DNA of 64,000 nt from JAAAOH01 sp041686235 (GTDB taxonomy: Bacteria; Spirochaetota; Spirochaetia; DSM-27196; PWMO01), in assembly GCA_041686235.1 (NCBI GenBank), contig JAWLED010000001.1, forward strand, positions 1 through 64,000, in the 5' to 3' direction. Positions 24,090-32,920 of the stretch are shown here, piece by piece. Within the stretch, counting starts at the first letter, position 1. Each line of letters begins with the position of its first letter. Under the pieces are notes generated by a model. The model saw only the letters and a list, made by a program, of their open reading frames with translations. It made no database searches and was not told the DNA's origin. The position numbers were made by a program, and so were the translations under genes.

Positions 24090-25526
24090 TCAGCCCTGAT
24101 GCTCTTCGTGGCCGCGCCGCAACCACACATGGCGCGGCCCGGCAAACGCCTTACCTTTAGCCAGCACCAGGTAACTTATGAACACGAAAACAAAGTACGC
24201 CAGCGCGACCCCCACCGCAATCCAAAAGAACAAAATGTTTCCCGTGATGAATGCCCGCACGGGAAGACTAATTGAAAGGATAAAGGGAATTGCAAACACA
24301 AACGTAATCCCCGCGGCATAGGTATAATCCGTTGCGACCGGGGTCTCGAAGTCCGGATCTATGACCCTCAGCAGCGCAAGCCCCGTCGAGAGAGTCCCGG
24401 TGGAGACGCCGAAAATGAGCAGCATGCGGTGGAATTTATGGTCGGTGAATATCCGCGAGGCAATGAAGGGGACCGTTGTAAAGGTCAGCGTTGCACCGAT
24501 GAGCGCCAGCACGAGGATGGGAATCCAGTACTGTGAGACCGTTACAAGCGAAATTGCGCCGATTGCACTGGTCACCATGATATCGACGGAGAATCCGGAG
24601 ATGCGGTTCATCGTTCGCGTATCGATGACGTGGTCGACGCGGAGTGCTTGAATCGCGTGTTTCAACGCGAGGCCTACGAGCGCCGCAAAAATGAAGCTGA
24701 TCCCCCATAGATTTACGGCCAATTCGTCTCCCAGCGGGCCCACCAAGCCAAGCGCCCACGAGAGGAAACTGAGAAAGAGGTAGGTGATAAAATACCCCAC
24801 AAGCACGAGTCCCGCGTTGAAACTCATCGTGTCGATGGCCTCGGTTTCCGTGGTCATGACCGATCCCACCGGCCGTTCGGCATTTCGCGGATACACACCG
24901 GTACGCACCCGCGACTCGTTCAGCGGGGTCAGTTCCTCACGTGAGACCCACCCGCGCCGTATGCCGAAGTTGATCAGAAAAATACCGCCGAATGTCGCGA
25001 GAATGAAGCCGATCGCCGCAAAGGTTAGTCCTACACTGCCGGCCCCTTCGATTCCGAAACCCGTCCAGCTTTCACCAATGGCAAACGCCTGCCCCGGCCC
25101 CTGAACGTAGCCGAGCGGAAGCAGATATCCAAAGGGCTCGTAGAGATCCGGATAAAAGGTCGATATGAAAAAAAGCGTCAGCAGGAGCCCGGCAAGCACC
25201 TGGAGGGCAAACTGCGAGAGCAACGCCACGACCGTCGAGAAATGACGATGGGCTCCCACCGCCGCGGTAGACCGGGTCGTTCGCAACGACATGGCGATAA
25301 ACGAGATTCCCAGCAGATGATACGCCAGCTCGCCAAGCCCCGCAGAGGTGATTCCCACGTGCGGAAACACGAAATTGTAGAGTGGAAGCAGAATGAGACC
25401 GGCAGTAAGCGCATTCGGAATGAGATACTTCTGAAAGAAGCGGACTTTCGCGCGCAGGAGCGTTGCCACGAGCAGGGCCGCCGATATCATCCCGAGGTTG
25501 ATAAACGTATTCCAATTGAAGTTCAT
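24090..25526 (-). CDS. ESS-type (GltS-like) sodium/dicarboxylate or glutamate transporter
   Basis: A polytopic inner-membrane protein of about 478 residues with 10-12 hydrophobic helices. The region PLGYVQGPGQAFAIGESW resembles the glycine-rich re-entrant motif of GltS/ESS symporters, and a second half shows similar organisation (GVSTGTLSTGLALLRVIDP). This suggests an inverted-repeat, sodium-coupled carrier. A hydrophilic loop of about 60 residues separates the halves. ATG 25526 has GGGGAG 6 nt upstream. Glutamate is the best-known family substrate; here it is only a guess. Confidence 0.6.
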   Translation of the reverse strand: MNFNWNTFINLGMISAALLVATLLRAKVRFFQKYLIPNALTAGLILLPLYNFVFPHVGITSAGLGELAYHLLGISFIAMSLRTTRSTAAVGAHRHFSTVVALLSQFALQVLAGLLLTLFFISTFYPDLYEPFGYLLPLGYVQGPGQAFAIGESWTGFGIEGAGSVGLTFAAIGFILATFGGIFLINFGIRRGWVSREELTPLNESRVRTGVYPRNAERPVGSVMTTETEAIDTMSFNAGLVLVGYFITYLFLSFLSWALGLVGPLGDELAVNLWGISFIFAALVGLALKHAIQALRVDHVIDTRTMNRISGFSVDIMVTSAIGAISLVTVSQYWIPILVLALIGATLTFTTVPFIASRIFTDHKFHRMLLIFGVSTGTLSTGLALLRVIDPDFETPVATDYTYAAGITFVFAIPFILSISLPVRAFITGNILFFWIAVGVALAYFVFVFISYLVLAKGKAFAGPRHVWLRRGHEEHQG

Positions 25527-25581
25527 CTCCCGCTCTCCCCTGCCGTGTGGCAACCGTTCGGGTTTCCGCCGGATGCCGCCA

Positions 25582-25610
25582 TTGTTAGTGCATTCGCTTG
25601 AAACAGTCAA
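25582..25610 (-). promoter_or_regulatory. Possible promoter of the ESS-type transporter gene
   Basis: On the minus strand: -35 TTGACT (25605-25610), 17-bp spacer, -10 TAACAA (25582-25587). The -10 is weak (3 of 6). It lies about 55 bases upstream of the ATG. Confidence 0.4.
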
Positions 25611-25638
25611 TCATCGCGGCTACCATGCTCATCGCGCC

Positions 25639-25667
25639 TTGAAACTCGGGCGGCCATCCTGCATAGT
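25639..25667 (+). promoter_or_regulatory. Promoter of hisS
   Basis: -35 TTGAAA (25639-25644), 17-bp spacer, -10 CATAGT (25662-25667). The -10 ends only 11 bases before the hisS ATG, so the transcript would be nearly leaderless. No Shine-Dalgarno is seen, which agrees. Confidence 0.5.
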
Positions 25668-25678
25668 GGTTCCCGGAT

Positions 25679-27010
25679 ATGGCACAACGTATTGAACCGC
25701 GAATCCTCAAGGGATTCCGTGACTTTCTTCCCGACGACGAAACTCGACGCAGCGAGCTCATAGATCGCCTGGTGGGAACTTTTGGCCGGCACGGCTTTGT
25801 GCCCATCGACACTCCGGTGCTCGAATATACGGAGGTTCTACTCGGCAAGGGCGGCGGAGAGACCGACAAGCAGGTCTACCGCTTCACCGACAATGGCGGG
25901 CGGGATGTGTCGATGCGCTTCGACCTCACCGTACCCTTTGCACGATACATGGCTCAGCACAAGAACGAGCTCTACCTGCCGTTCAAGCGTTACCACGTGG
26001 CCAAAGTATTTCGGGGAGAGAACACCCAGCGGGGGCGCTACCGCGAGTTTACCCAGTGCGATTTCGACATCGTCGGCACCGACACCCCTTCGGCGGACTT
26101 CGAGATTCTGCTTCTCATCGTCCGTTCGATGGAAGCTCTCGGGATCAGCGCATTCACGGTTCATCTCTCCCACCGTGGCGTCTTTAACCGCTTTCTCGCC
26201 CATCTCGGAGCCGCCGAGCATTCGGTCGAGATTTTGCGCACCGTGGACAAGATGCGGAAAATCGGCCGGGAGAACACAAAGACCGAGCTCTCGAACATCG
26301 TGAGCGCGGAACATGCGGATAAGATCCTCGCCTACATCCAGGCCGAAGGCTCGACCGAGGAAACCCTCTCCAAAATGGAGGAGCTTGCCGGCGGCCGGGA
26401 CGAGGACACCGAGCGGCTCGAGCGCATGCTCTCGTGGGCGCGGGAGACCGGCATTGCCGAGCGGGTGGCCCTCGACCCCTCCATAACGCGAGGGCTCGAC
26501 TATTACACCGGGTGCGTCTACGAAACATTCCTCGACGAGCTCGAAGGCATCGGCTCGGTGTGCTCCGGCGGCCGATACAACGACCTCGCATCGCTCTATA
26601 CCAAGGAGCAAATCCCGGGAGTGGGCGCCTCCGTCGGCCTCGACCGCCTCGTGGCGGCGCTCGAGGAGATGGGCCGGGCAAACATCGGCAAAAGCGCTCT
26701 CGATGTGCTCGTGTTATGTTTCGATGAGCATCTCATCGGCCATTACCACCGCATTGCCGACCGGATGCGAGCCGCCGGTGTGTCGGCGGAGGTGTTTCCC
26801 GAACAAAAGAAGCTCTCGGCGCAGTTCAAGTTTGCAGAACAAAAGGGTGCCAGGGTGGGAATCATCTGCGGCCCGGAGGAACATGCTGCAGACACCGTCA
26901 ACGTCAAAGACCTCGCCACCAGAGAGAGCTCGGACGGTCTTACCCTCGATGCGGCGGTAGCCCGTGCGCAACAGATACTCGGCCGTGACACCGAAGGATT
27001 CGACGCCTAG
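25679..27010 (+). CDS. hisS: Histidyl-tRNA synthetase
   Basis: Class II aminoacyl-tRNA synthetase, 443 residues. Motif 1 region is GFRDFLPDDE. Motif 2 appears as RYHVAKVFRGENTQRGRYRE preceded by MRFDLTVPFARY. The histidine-specific motifs are LDYYTGCVYE and CSGGRYNDL, and motif 3 is GASVGLDRL. The C-terminal anticodon-binding domain begins near residue 340 (DVLVLCFDE). It runs into the helicase gene, which starts 4 bases after its stop. Confidence 0.96.
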   Translation: MAQRIEPRILKGFRDFLPDDETRRSELIDRLVGTFGRHGFVPIDTPVLEYTEVLLGKGGGETDKQVYRFTDNGGRDVSMRFDLTVPFARYMAQHKNELYLPFKRYHVAKVFRGENTQRGRYREFTQCDFDIVGTDTPSADFEILLLIVRSMEALGISAFTVHLSHRGVFNRFLAHLGAAEHSVEILRTVDKMRKIGRENTKTELSNIVSAEHADKILAYIQAEGSTEETLSKMEELAGGRDEDTERLERMLSWARETGIAERVALDPSITRGLDYYTGCVYETFLDELEGIGSVCSGGRYNDLASLYTKEQIPGVGASVGLDRLVAALEEMGRANIGKSALDVLVLCFDEHLIGHYHRIADRMRAAGVSAEVFPEQKKLSAQFKFAEQKGARVGIICGPEEHAADTVNVKDLATRESSDGLTLDAAVARAQQILGRDTEGFDA

Positions 27011-27013
27011 CTC

Positions 27014-29527
27014 ATGGTTCGAACCGACCTTCCCGTTTACAAACAGCGCGATCGCATACTCGAAGCGCTCGAAGATAATCAAGTCGTCGTCGTCGAAAGC
27101 CCCACCGGCTCCGGCAAAACCACGCAGCTTCCCATGGTTCTTCACGAGGCGGGTTTCTCCGACGGCGGGGTCATCGGGGTAACACAGCCTCGGCGCATCG
27201 CGGCGGTCTCGGTTTCCGAGTACATAGCCAAAGAGCTCGGCGAGGAGCACGGCGGCACGGTCGGCTACAAGATGCGCTTTGAAGACCACACGTCTGTCGA
27301 CACGCGTATCAAGATCATGACCGACGGCATCCTGCTCCAGGAGCTCAAGGCCGATGACCTACTCAGCCGTTACTCGGTCATCATGGTAGACGAGGCACAC
27401 GAGCGAAGTCTCAACATCGACTTCATCCTCGGTTTGCTCAAGCGCATCCTTGCCCAGCGTCCCGATTTCCGTGTGATCGTCTCCTCGGCCACGATAAACG
27501 CCGAGGTGTTCTCGGAGTATTTCAACACTGCGCCCATCGTACGGATCGAAGCTCAGATGTATCCGGTCGAAGTTATCTACGACCCGCCGCTCGTGGAGAA
27601 CAATCCTGATGAGCTTCTGAGAAAGATAGAAGAGATCGTCGTTCGCATCGCAGAGGAGGGCCCCGAGGGCGACATCCTCATTTTTCTCTCCGGCGAGCAA
27701 ATCATAAAGAACTGCGTGAGCACTCTCGCGAGCTCGCCGGTGGCCGACAAGCTCCACCTCATGCCCCTCTACGGCCGGCTGAGCAAAGAAGAGCAAGACG
27801 CAGTGTTCCCCCCGCCGCCGGCGGGCAAGAAAAAGGTCGTGGTCTCCACCAATATCGCAGAGACGAGCATCACGATCGACGGGATTACCGCGGTCATCGA
27901 TCCCGGCCTCGCCAAGATGAACTACTATAACCCGCGCACCTTCACATCGTCTCTGGTGGAGGGGCCCATATCCAAGGCCTCGGCGAACCAGCGACGCGGC
28001 CGGGCGGGCAGAACGAGAAGCGGCGTATGCTACCGCCTCTATACCCCCGAGGACTTCGAATCCCGCCCGCTCTTCACCCTCGAGGAGATCTACCGCACGG
28101 ATCTCTCGGAGGTCGTGCTGCGTATGGCGGAGCTCGGCATCCGCGATTTTGCCGCGTTCAACTTCATTTCTTCACCGGGGCGCAGCAGCATCATCGGCGC
28201 CGTCGAGACACTCGATCTTCTCGATGCGCTCAGCGAGGACAATTCGCTCTCTGAGATCGGGAGGATGATGGCGACCTTTCCGCTTCTACCCCGCTTCTCT
28301 CGCATGATCGTGGCGGCCATACGCTCCTTTCCCGAGGTCGTGCTCGAAACAGTGACCGCCGCGGCGTTTCTCTCTACCAACACACCCTTCCTCCTGCCGC
28401 AGGGCGAAGAAGTCGCCGCCCGCCGCGCCCACCACCGCTATCGAGACGATTTCGGCGATTTCGTATCCTATCTTAGGCTCATGCAGGCCTTCGAGAGCGC
28501 GGAAAACAAGCAAAAGTTCTGCGAGAGCAGATATCTCGACCCACGCACGATGGCGGAGATTCACAACGTGCGGGAGCAACTTGCGGAGATCGTCTCCGAC
28601 ATGGGGATACCGGTGGGCCGCGGCGGCAGCCGCGCCGACTACCTCTGCGCGGTCTCGCGGGGGCTCATCCAGTTTCTCTGTGCACGCGGTGGGAAAAACG
28701 TGTATCGGAGCCTCACCGCCGACCGCATCCAGATCCATCCGGGCTCGGTCATGTTTCGCGAAGATCCCGAGTACTTCGTCGCCGGAGAGATCGTGCGAAC
28801 GAGCCGCATGTACGCGCGCTCTGTCTCACCAATCCGGAAAGAGTGGATTCCCCGTATCGCCCCCGAGCTTGCCGAGGACATCATTGCACTGTCGGTAACA
28901 CAAAAAGGCAAAAGCGGCAAAACGCAGAAAACGTCCGAGCGCGACACGACCTGGCAGATTCATGTAGGCGCCCAAACGTTCAAGCTCGAACAGGCGAAAG
29001 GCAAGAAAAAGATGGCGGTTCTGCCCTGGTCCCGGCTGGAAAAGGCGGTCAAGAAGGACCATAACGAGCTCCCCCGCCATTACGCCAATATGCGGGGCAA
29101 GGTCTTGTACCAAGGGCAGGAAATCATGCCGGGAGCCCGACTGTCGGAGATATTTGCGGCGGCACGCCACATGAATCCCGGCCGCGATATCCTTTCCGGT
29201 CTCCCCCGGCGGAAGAACTATCAACTTCCCGAAGATCAAGCGGCGTTATGCAACGATCTCCGCGTCGTGCTCAAACTGGCCAAGTTGAAGAAGAGCTCCC
29301 GCAGCCTCGGTTTCGTAGAGCTCAACACCGATGCGGTCGGCGACTACTGGTTTCGGCCGCAGCGGAGTTTTTTTTCGGCGGTATACGATACGCTTGCCGC
29401 GCTCGAAAGCCTCGCCGATGACTTACCGGAAGAGGTCGACCAGGATTGCGCAGAGTCAATCAGCACGACGTATCGACGGCTTACCGCAATCATAGAGGAA
29501 AGCGAGCCGGAGCAGGACGAGCCGTAG
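27014..29527 (+). CDS. DEAH-box ATP-dependent RNA helicase (HrpA/HrpB family)
   Basis: Superfamily 2 helicase of 837 residues. Walker A is SPTGSGKTTQ (Lys35), Walker B is VDEAHERSLNID (about residue 125), motif III is SSATINAE, and motifs V-VI are NIAETSITIDGI and QRRGRAGRTRSG. After the two RecA domains come the winged-helix/HA2 region and an OB-like C-terminal part. The length is nearer HrpB (about 810) than HrpA (about 1300). It probably remodels RNA in ribosome assembly or mRNA processing. Co-transcription with hisS is likely (3-base spacer). Confidence 0.93.
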   Translation: MVRTDLPVYKQRDRILEALEDNQVVVVESPTGSGKTTQLPMVLHEAGFSDGGVIGVTQPRRIAAVSVSEYIAKELGEEHGGTVGYKMRFEDHTSVDTRIKIMTDGILLQELKADDLLSRYSVIMVDEAHERSLNIDFILGLLKRILAQRPDFRVIVSSATINAEVFSEYFNTAPIVRIEAQMYPVEVIYDPPLVENNPDELLRKIEEIVVRIAEEGPEGDILIFLSGEQIIKNCVSTLASSPVADKLHLMPLYGRLSKEEQDAVFPPPPAGKKKVVVSTNIAETSITIDGITAVIDPGLAKMNYYNPRTFTSSLVEGPISKASANQRRGRAGRTRSGVCYRLYTPEDFESRPLFTLEEIYRTDLSEVVLRMAELGIRDFAAFNFISSPGRSSIIGAVETLDLLDALSEDNSLSEIGRMMATFPLLPRFSRMIVAAIRSFPEVVLETVTAAAFLSTNTPFLLPQGEEVAARRAHHRYRDDFGDFVSYLRLMQAFESAENKQKFCESRYLDPRTMAEIHNVREQLAEIVSDMGIPVGRGGSRADYLCAVSRGLIQFLCARGGKNVYRSLTADRIQIHPGSVMFREDPEYFVAGEIVRTSRMYARSVSPIRKEWIPRIAPELAEDIIALSVTQKGKSGKTQKTSERDTTWQIHVGAQTFKLEQAKGKKKMAVLPWSRLEKAVKKDHNELPRHYANMRGKVLYQGQEIMPGARLSEIFAAARHMNPGRDILSGLPRRKNYQLPEDQAALCNDLRVVLKLAKLKKSSRSLGFVELNTDAVGDYWFRPQRSFFSAVYDTLAALESLADDLPEEVDQDCAESISTTYRRLTAIIEESEPEQDEP

Positions 29528-29556
29528 CCCCGATCGGGGGCGCAGGTCGGCGCCGC

Positions 29557-30594
29557 CTACCCCGCGGCCGTGAGGGTCTCCCGCACGAGCTCTTCGGGGG
29601 CCTGCTGAACAGAGGTCCGCCCAATCCCCTGCTGCAGCACCAGATTCAGCCGCCCGCCACGGCGCTTTTTGTCGTAGCGCATGGCAGAAAGCACGGTATC
29701 AACATCGTCGCCCGTCGGGCCTGTTTCAAACCCGTACTGCTCGATAAGCGAAGCCACCGACTGAGCGTAGTCCGACGGCGTGACCCCGAGCTTTTGCCCG
29801 ATGTCCATTGCACGCACGATGCCCCATGCCACCGCCGCCCCATGGCTCCACTTACCAAACCCGGCCACCGACTCGAGCGCATGGGCAAACGTATGTCCCA
29901 AGTTCAGCACGACGCGAACCCCCTTCTCGAGGAGATCCTGTTCGACAATGTCAGCCTTGACCGCGATCGAACGGTCAACGATGAACTGCATTGCCTCGGG
30001 CTCACGAGCCAGAACCCGATCGCGCTCGTTGTGCAAAAAGACAAACAGCTCCTCGTCGCCGAGGAGCGCGCTCTTTATGACCTCCGCCAAGCCGCTTTTG
30101 AACTCTCGCTCAGAGAGGCTTTCGAGTGCGCCGGTATAGACGTAGAGACGAGCGGCCGGGTAAAAGGTTCCTATCATGTTCTTGTAGCCGGCGTAGTTCA
30201 TACCGGTCTTGCCGCCGAACGCGGCATCCACCATGGCAAGTAGCGTGGTCGGCACGAGCTCGAGATTGACACCCCGCAGGTATACCGAGGCGGCAAATGC
30301 GGTAATATCGGTCACCACACCGCCACCGACGCCGACAAAGGTCGCATCTCGCCCCATTTCCCGCGAGAGAGCCTCATCGATGACGAGCTCTACCGAGGCC
30401 CATTCCTTCGCGTGCTCGCCCGCCGGAAGAACGACGCCGTGGTGCTCGCGAGGGGCAAAGAGCTGCGCGGTCGTGGAGTCATACACGCACAGCACGTCGG
30501 CGCGGTCTTCGAGCGACGATAGCGCGTCTGTAATACCGGCAGCGTCGAGAGAGAAGGCTGTGGAATAGGAGCCGAGGTTAAAGGTGCGGTGCAT
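29557..30594 (-). CDS. aroB: 3-dehydroquinate synthase
   Basis: Second enzyme of the shikimate pathway, converting DAHP to 3-dehydroquinate with NAD+ and a divalent metal. It has 345 residues. Signatures are VGGGVVTDITAFAASVYLRG, PTTLLAMVDAAFGGKTGMNY, the FKSGLAEVIKSALLGD lysine region, and the metal-binding NLGHTFAHALE. It lies 17 bases downstream of an ArsR-type regulator and is probably in its transcript. No other aro genes are nearby. Confidence 0.95.
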   Translation of the reverse strand: MHRTFNLGSYSTAFSLDAAGITDALSSLEDRADVLCVYDSTTAQLFAPREHHGVVLPAGEHAKEWASVELVIDEALSREMGRDATFVGVGGGVVTDITAFAASVYLRGVNLELVPTTLLAMVDAAFGGKTGMNYAGYKNMIGTFYPAARLYVYTGALESLSEREFKSGLAEVIKSALLGDEELFVFLHNERDRVLAREPEAMQFIVDRSIAVKADIVEQDLLEKGVRVVLNLGHTFAHALESVAGFGKWSHGAAVAWGIVRAMDIGQKLGVTPSDYAQSVASLIEQYGFETGPTGDDVDTVLSAMRYDKKRRGGRLNLVLQQGIGRTSVQQAPEELVRETLTAAG

Positions 30595-30611
30595 GCTGAT
30601 AGAACCGACTT

Positions 30612-30923
30612 CTACCCGGCAGGAATTGCACGGCCGGACTGAAGGGCATCGACCATGTCGCGAACGAAGGGGTCGACGATGGAATAGATCCGCTTATTGC
30701 CATGAACTTCCGACTTGACGATACCCTTGTCCTTCAACACGGCAAGATGTTGCGAAACCACCGGCTGAGGCTGGTGCACGCATTCCCACAGCTCGGAAAC
30801 GCAAAGATCCTGCTGTTGTGCGATATGACACAACAGCTTCAACCGAACCGGATGACCGCAGACTTTGAGTTTTTGAGCGAACTGTTCGAGCGTAGCATCG
30901 CTACACATTAAATCTCGCGTCAT
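30612..30923 (-). CDS. ArsR-family winged-helix regulator
   Basis: Small DNA-binding repressor of about 103 residues. The helix-turn-helix is QPQPVVSQHLAVLKDKGIV, followed by the wing SEVHGNKRIYSI, as in ArsR/SmtB proteins. Near the site of the ArsR metal-binding cysteines there is only one Cys (QDLCVSELWE), so arsenic sensing is doubtful. Start choice: ATG 30923 lies 9 bases after the -10 box, giving a nearly leaderless mRNA; ATG 30908 is the alternative. It may regulate itself and aroB just downstream. Confidence 0.85.
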   Translation of the reverse strand: MTRDLMCSDATLEQFAQKLKVCGHPVRLKLLCHIAQQQDLCVSELWECVHQPQPVVSQHLAVLKDKGIVKSEVHGNKRIYSIVDPFVRDMVDALQSGRAIPAG

Positions 30924-30932
30924 TGTAGAGTT

Positions 30933-30961
30933 AAGATACCTCACAACAAAAAAGTTAGCAA
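30933..30961 (-). promoter_or_regulatory. Promoter of arsR-aroB
   Basis: On the minus strand: -35 TTGCTA (30956-30961), 17-bp spacer containing a T-rich run, -10 TATCTT (30933-30938). The start point would fall at or just before the regulator's ATG. Confidence 0.6.
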
Positions 30962-31035
30962 CTATATGCCGGGCTAATCATATACTTAGGGAAACATATA
31001 GCGGAAAGCGCAGCAGGGCCGCCCACCGCCCCAGG

Positions 31036-31392
31036 TCACCCCGCCTTTTCCGTACTTGTTTTGGTCTGGGACGACTCGCCACCGGTTTTTGAGGTCGAGC
31101 CGGCACTGTCGGAACCACCGGTCGAGGATGTATCCGCACTCCCGTTTCCGTTGTTCGACCCGGACGTGGTCCCGCTCTTCTTCGTTTCACCCTGCGTTTT
31201 CGATGAGGAGGGCTTACTATCGTTCACGTAGAAACCGCTCCCCTTAAAAATGACGCCGATACCGCCACCGACGAGGCGCTTCAGCGCCGGCTCCCCGCAC
31301 CTCGGGCAATCTTTTAGCGGTTCCTCGGACATACGTTGAAACTGATCGAAACTATGTCCGCAGCTTTTGCACTCGTAATCATACGTAGGCAT
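31036..31392 (-). CDS. FmdB-family zinc-ribbon protein with low-complexity tail
   Basis: About 118 residues. The N-terminal 60 residues form the FmdB zinc ribbon MPTYDYECKSCGH with Cys8/Cys11 and DCPRCG with Cys29/Cys32, ending in FKGSGFYVND as usual. The remaining half is a Ser/Thr/Gly/Lys-rich disordered tail, much longer than in a minimal FmdB. ATG 31392 has AGGAGA 6 nt upstream. The function of the family is not established; regulatory or nucleic-acid roles have been suggested. It follows hisF by 128 bases on the same strand. Confidence 0.88.
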   Translation of the reverse strand: MPTYDYECKSCGHSFDQFQRMSEEPLKDCPRCGEPALKRLVGGGIGVIFKGSGFYVNDSKPSSSKTQGETKKSGTTSGSNNGNGSADTSSTGGSDSAGSTSKTGGESSQTKTSTEKAG

Positions 31393-31520
31393 GATGTTTC
31401 TCCTGTTCCGGCTGCATAGTTGAAATGTAATACTGCCGGGAATATAGCAAGAATTGGTCCACCGGACAACGGAATTCGCCCGGCTCCTCTCGACAACAAC
31501 GACCCCCAAGCTTCGGACCA

Positions 31521-32300
31521 CTAATGAGGTAACGGATCGAGCCTGACCGGTACGCCCCGCGAGTCGAGAAAACGCTTGATCTCCTCCACCGTATAGTCCC
31601 CGTAGTGCACCATCGACGCAATCAGAGCTGCGTCGGCTTTGCCCTCTTCGAAAACCTCGGCGAGATGCTCGGGTCGACCGGCGCCTCCGGAAGCGACAAC
31701 CGGAATGTTTACCGCCTCCGAAATCATACGCGTGACGGTAAGCTCGTAGCCGTCTCGCGTTCCATCGGCATCGATGGAGTTGAGCACGATCTCTCCGGCT
31801 CCGAGTCGTTCCGCCTCGAGAGCCCACGAGAGGGCATCGAGCTCGGTGTGAGTTCTCCCGCCGTCGACCACCACCCGATACCCGGAAGCCATGGCCGCGT
31901 CACGCAACACGTCCATCCCCAGCACCACGAACTGACGGCCATACAGGGCTGCACCTTCGGAAATGATATCGGGGTTTCGCACCGCACTACTGTTGACGCT
32001 CACTTTCTCCGCGCCGGCGAGGAGAACCTCACGCATGTGCTGAGGACTCGAGATTCCACCGCCAACGGCAAACGGGATGTAAATCTGCTCGGCAACCCGC
32101 GCGACGACCTCGATCATGATCTTCCGCCGTTCGGCGGAAGCGGTGATATCGTAAAACACCAACTCATCGACGCCCTGCTCGTAGTAGGTCCGCGCCATTT
32201 CCACCGGATCGCCGATGTCCACGTTTCCCTTGAACTTGATACCTTTGGTGGTTTTTCCGTCGCGCACGTCGAGACACACGATGACTCGTTTTTGGAGCAC
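31521..32300 (-). CDS. hisF: Imidazole glycerol phosphate synthase, cyclase subunit HisF
   Basis: TIM-barrel subunit that uses ammonia from HisH to form imidazole glycerol phosphate and AICAR from PRFAR. It has 259 residues. The catalytic residues fit: KRVIVCLDVRDG (first Asp), and VLGMDVL then VASGGAG on later strands; phosphate-binding Gly motifs are at IPFAVGGGI and ASGGAGRPEH. It pairs with hisH 8 bases upstream. The other histidine genes are not in the window. Confidence 0.95.
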   Translation of the reverse strand: MLQKRVIVCLDVRDGKTTKGIKFKGNVDIGDPVEMARTYYEQGVDELVFYDITASAERRKIMIEVVARVAEQIYIPFAVGGGISSPQHMREVLLAGAEKVSVNSSAVRNPDIISEGAALYGRQFVVLGMDVLRDAAMASGYRVVVDGGRTHTELDALSWALEAERLGAGEIVLNSIDADGTRDGYELTVTRMISEAVNIPVVASGGAGRPEHLAEVFEEGKADAALIASMVHYGDYTVEEIKRFLDSRGVPVRLDPLPH

Positions 32301-32308
32301 GATCCCTC

Positions 32309-32920
32309 CTAATCGGCCATGGACATAAAGTTGGACAACAGCCTCAAGCCTGCCTGCCCGGACTTCTCCGGGTGAAACTGCACGGCGGTGAGGTTCTCAC
32401 GGCACACTCCGGCGGCAAAGCGGATACCGTACTCGGTAGCTCCCAGGCGATGCTCCTCATAATCGGGGTCCGGATAGTAGGAATGCACGAAGTAGAACGA
32501 TGTCCCGGAGTCTATCCCGTCGAACAAGGGATGACCCTCGACGTCCTCCACCTGGTTCCAGCCCATATGGGGGACCTTCAGTCCTTTTCGGGCCGGGAAG
32601 CGCAACGCAGTGCCGGGAACGAGACCGAGGCAGCGCGCATCGTTTTCCTCTGAAGCATCGAGAACGATCTGGCTGCCCACGCATATCCCGAGAATGCGTC
32701 TGCCGCTTTCGAAAAAGCTGCGCACAGCGTCGGCAAGCCCCGAACGCTCGAGTACGTCCATCGCGGCCTTTGCGTCGCCCACGCCGGGAAAAACCAAGCG
32801 ATCGGAGCCGAGAAGCTCCTCCGGCTTATCGGAGACGAAGAACTCCGCGCCGACCGCCTTCAGTGCTGTCTCCACGCTCCGGAGATTGCCGGCCTCATAG
32901 TTTACAACACCGAGTCTCAT
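32309..32920 (-). CDS. hisH: Imidazole glycerol phosphate synthase, glutaminase subunit HisH
   Basis: Class I glutamine amidotransferase of 203 residues that feeds ammonia to HisF. The nucleophile Cys is in ILGICVGSQIV, and the His-Glu of the triad is in QFHPEKSGQAG. The oxyanion-strand region FPGVGDAKAAM is present. The start ATG overlaps the stop of the lipoprotein gene (ATGA). It belongs to the ileS-lipoprotein-hisH-hisF run. Confidence 0.95.
   Translation of the reverse strand: MRLGVVNYEAGNLRSVETALKAVGAEFFVSDKPEELLGSDRLVFPGVGDAKAAMDVLERSGLADAVRSFFESGRRILGICVGSQIVLDASEENDARCLGLVPGTALRFPARKGLKVPHMGWNQVEDVEGHPLFDGIDSGTSFYFVHSYYPDPDYEEHRLGATEYGIRFAAGVCRENLTAVQFHPEKSGQAGLRLLSNFMSMAD

Noticed and set aside
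30612..30923. Arsenic or metal resistance operon
   Set aside because: Only one Cys lies near the metal site and the next gene is aroB, with no ars transporter or reductase nearby.
31521..32920. HisH/HisF as surface-sugar amidotransferase paralogs rather than histidine enzymes
   Set aside because: Both proteins have canonical length and motifs for imidazole glycerol phosphate synthase, and no sugar-nucleotide genes are nearby.
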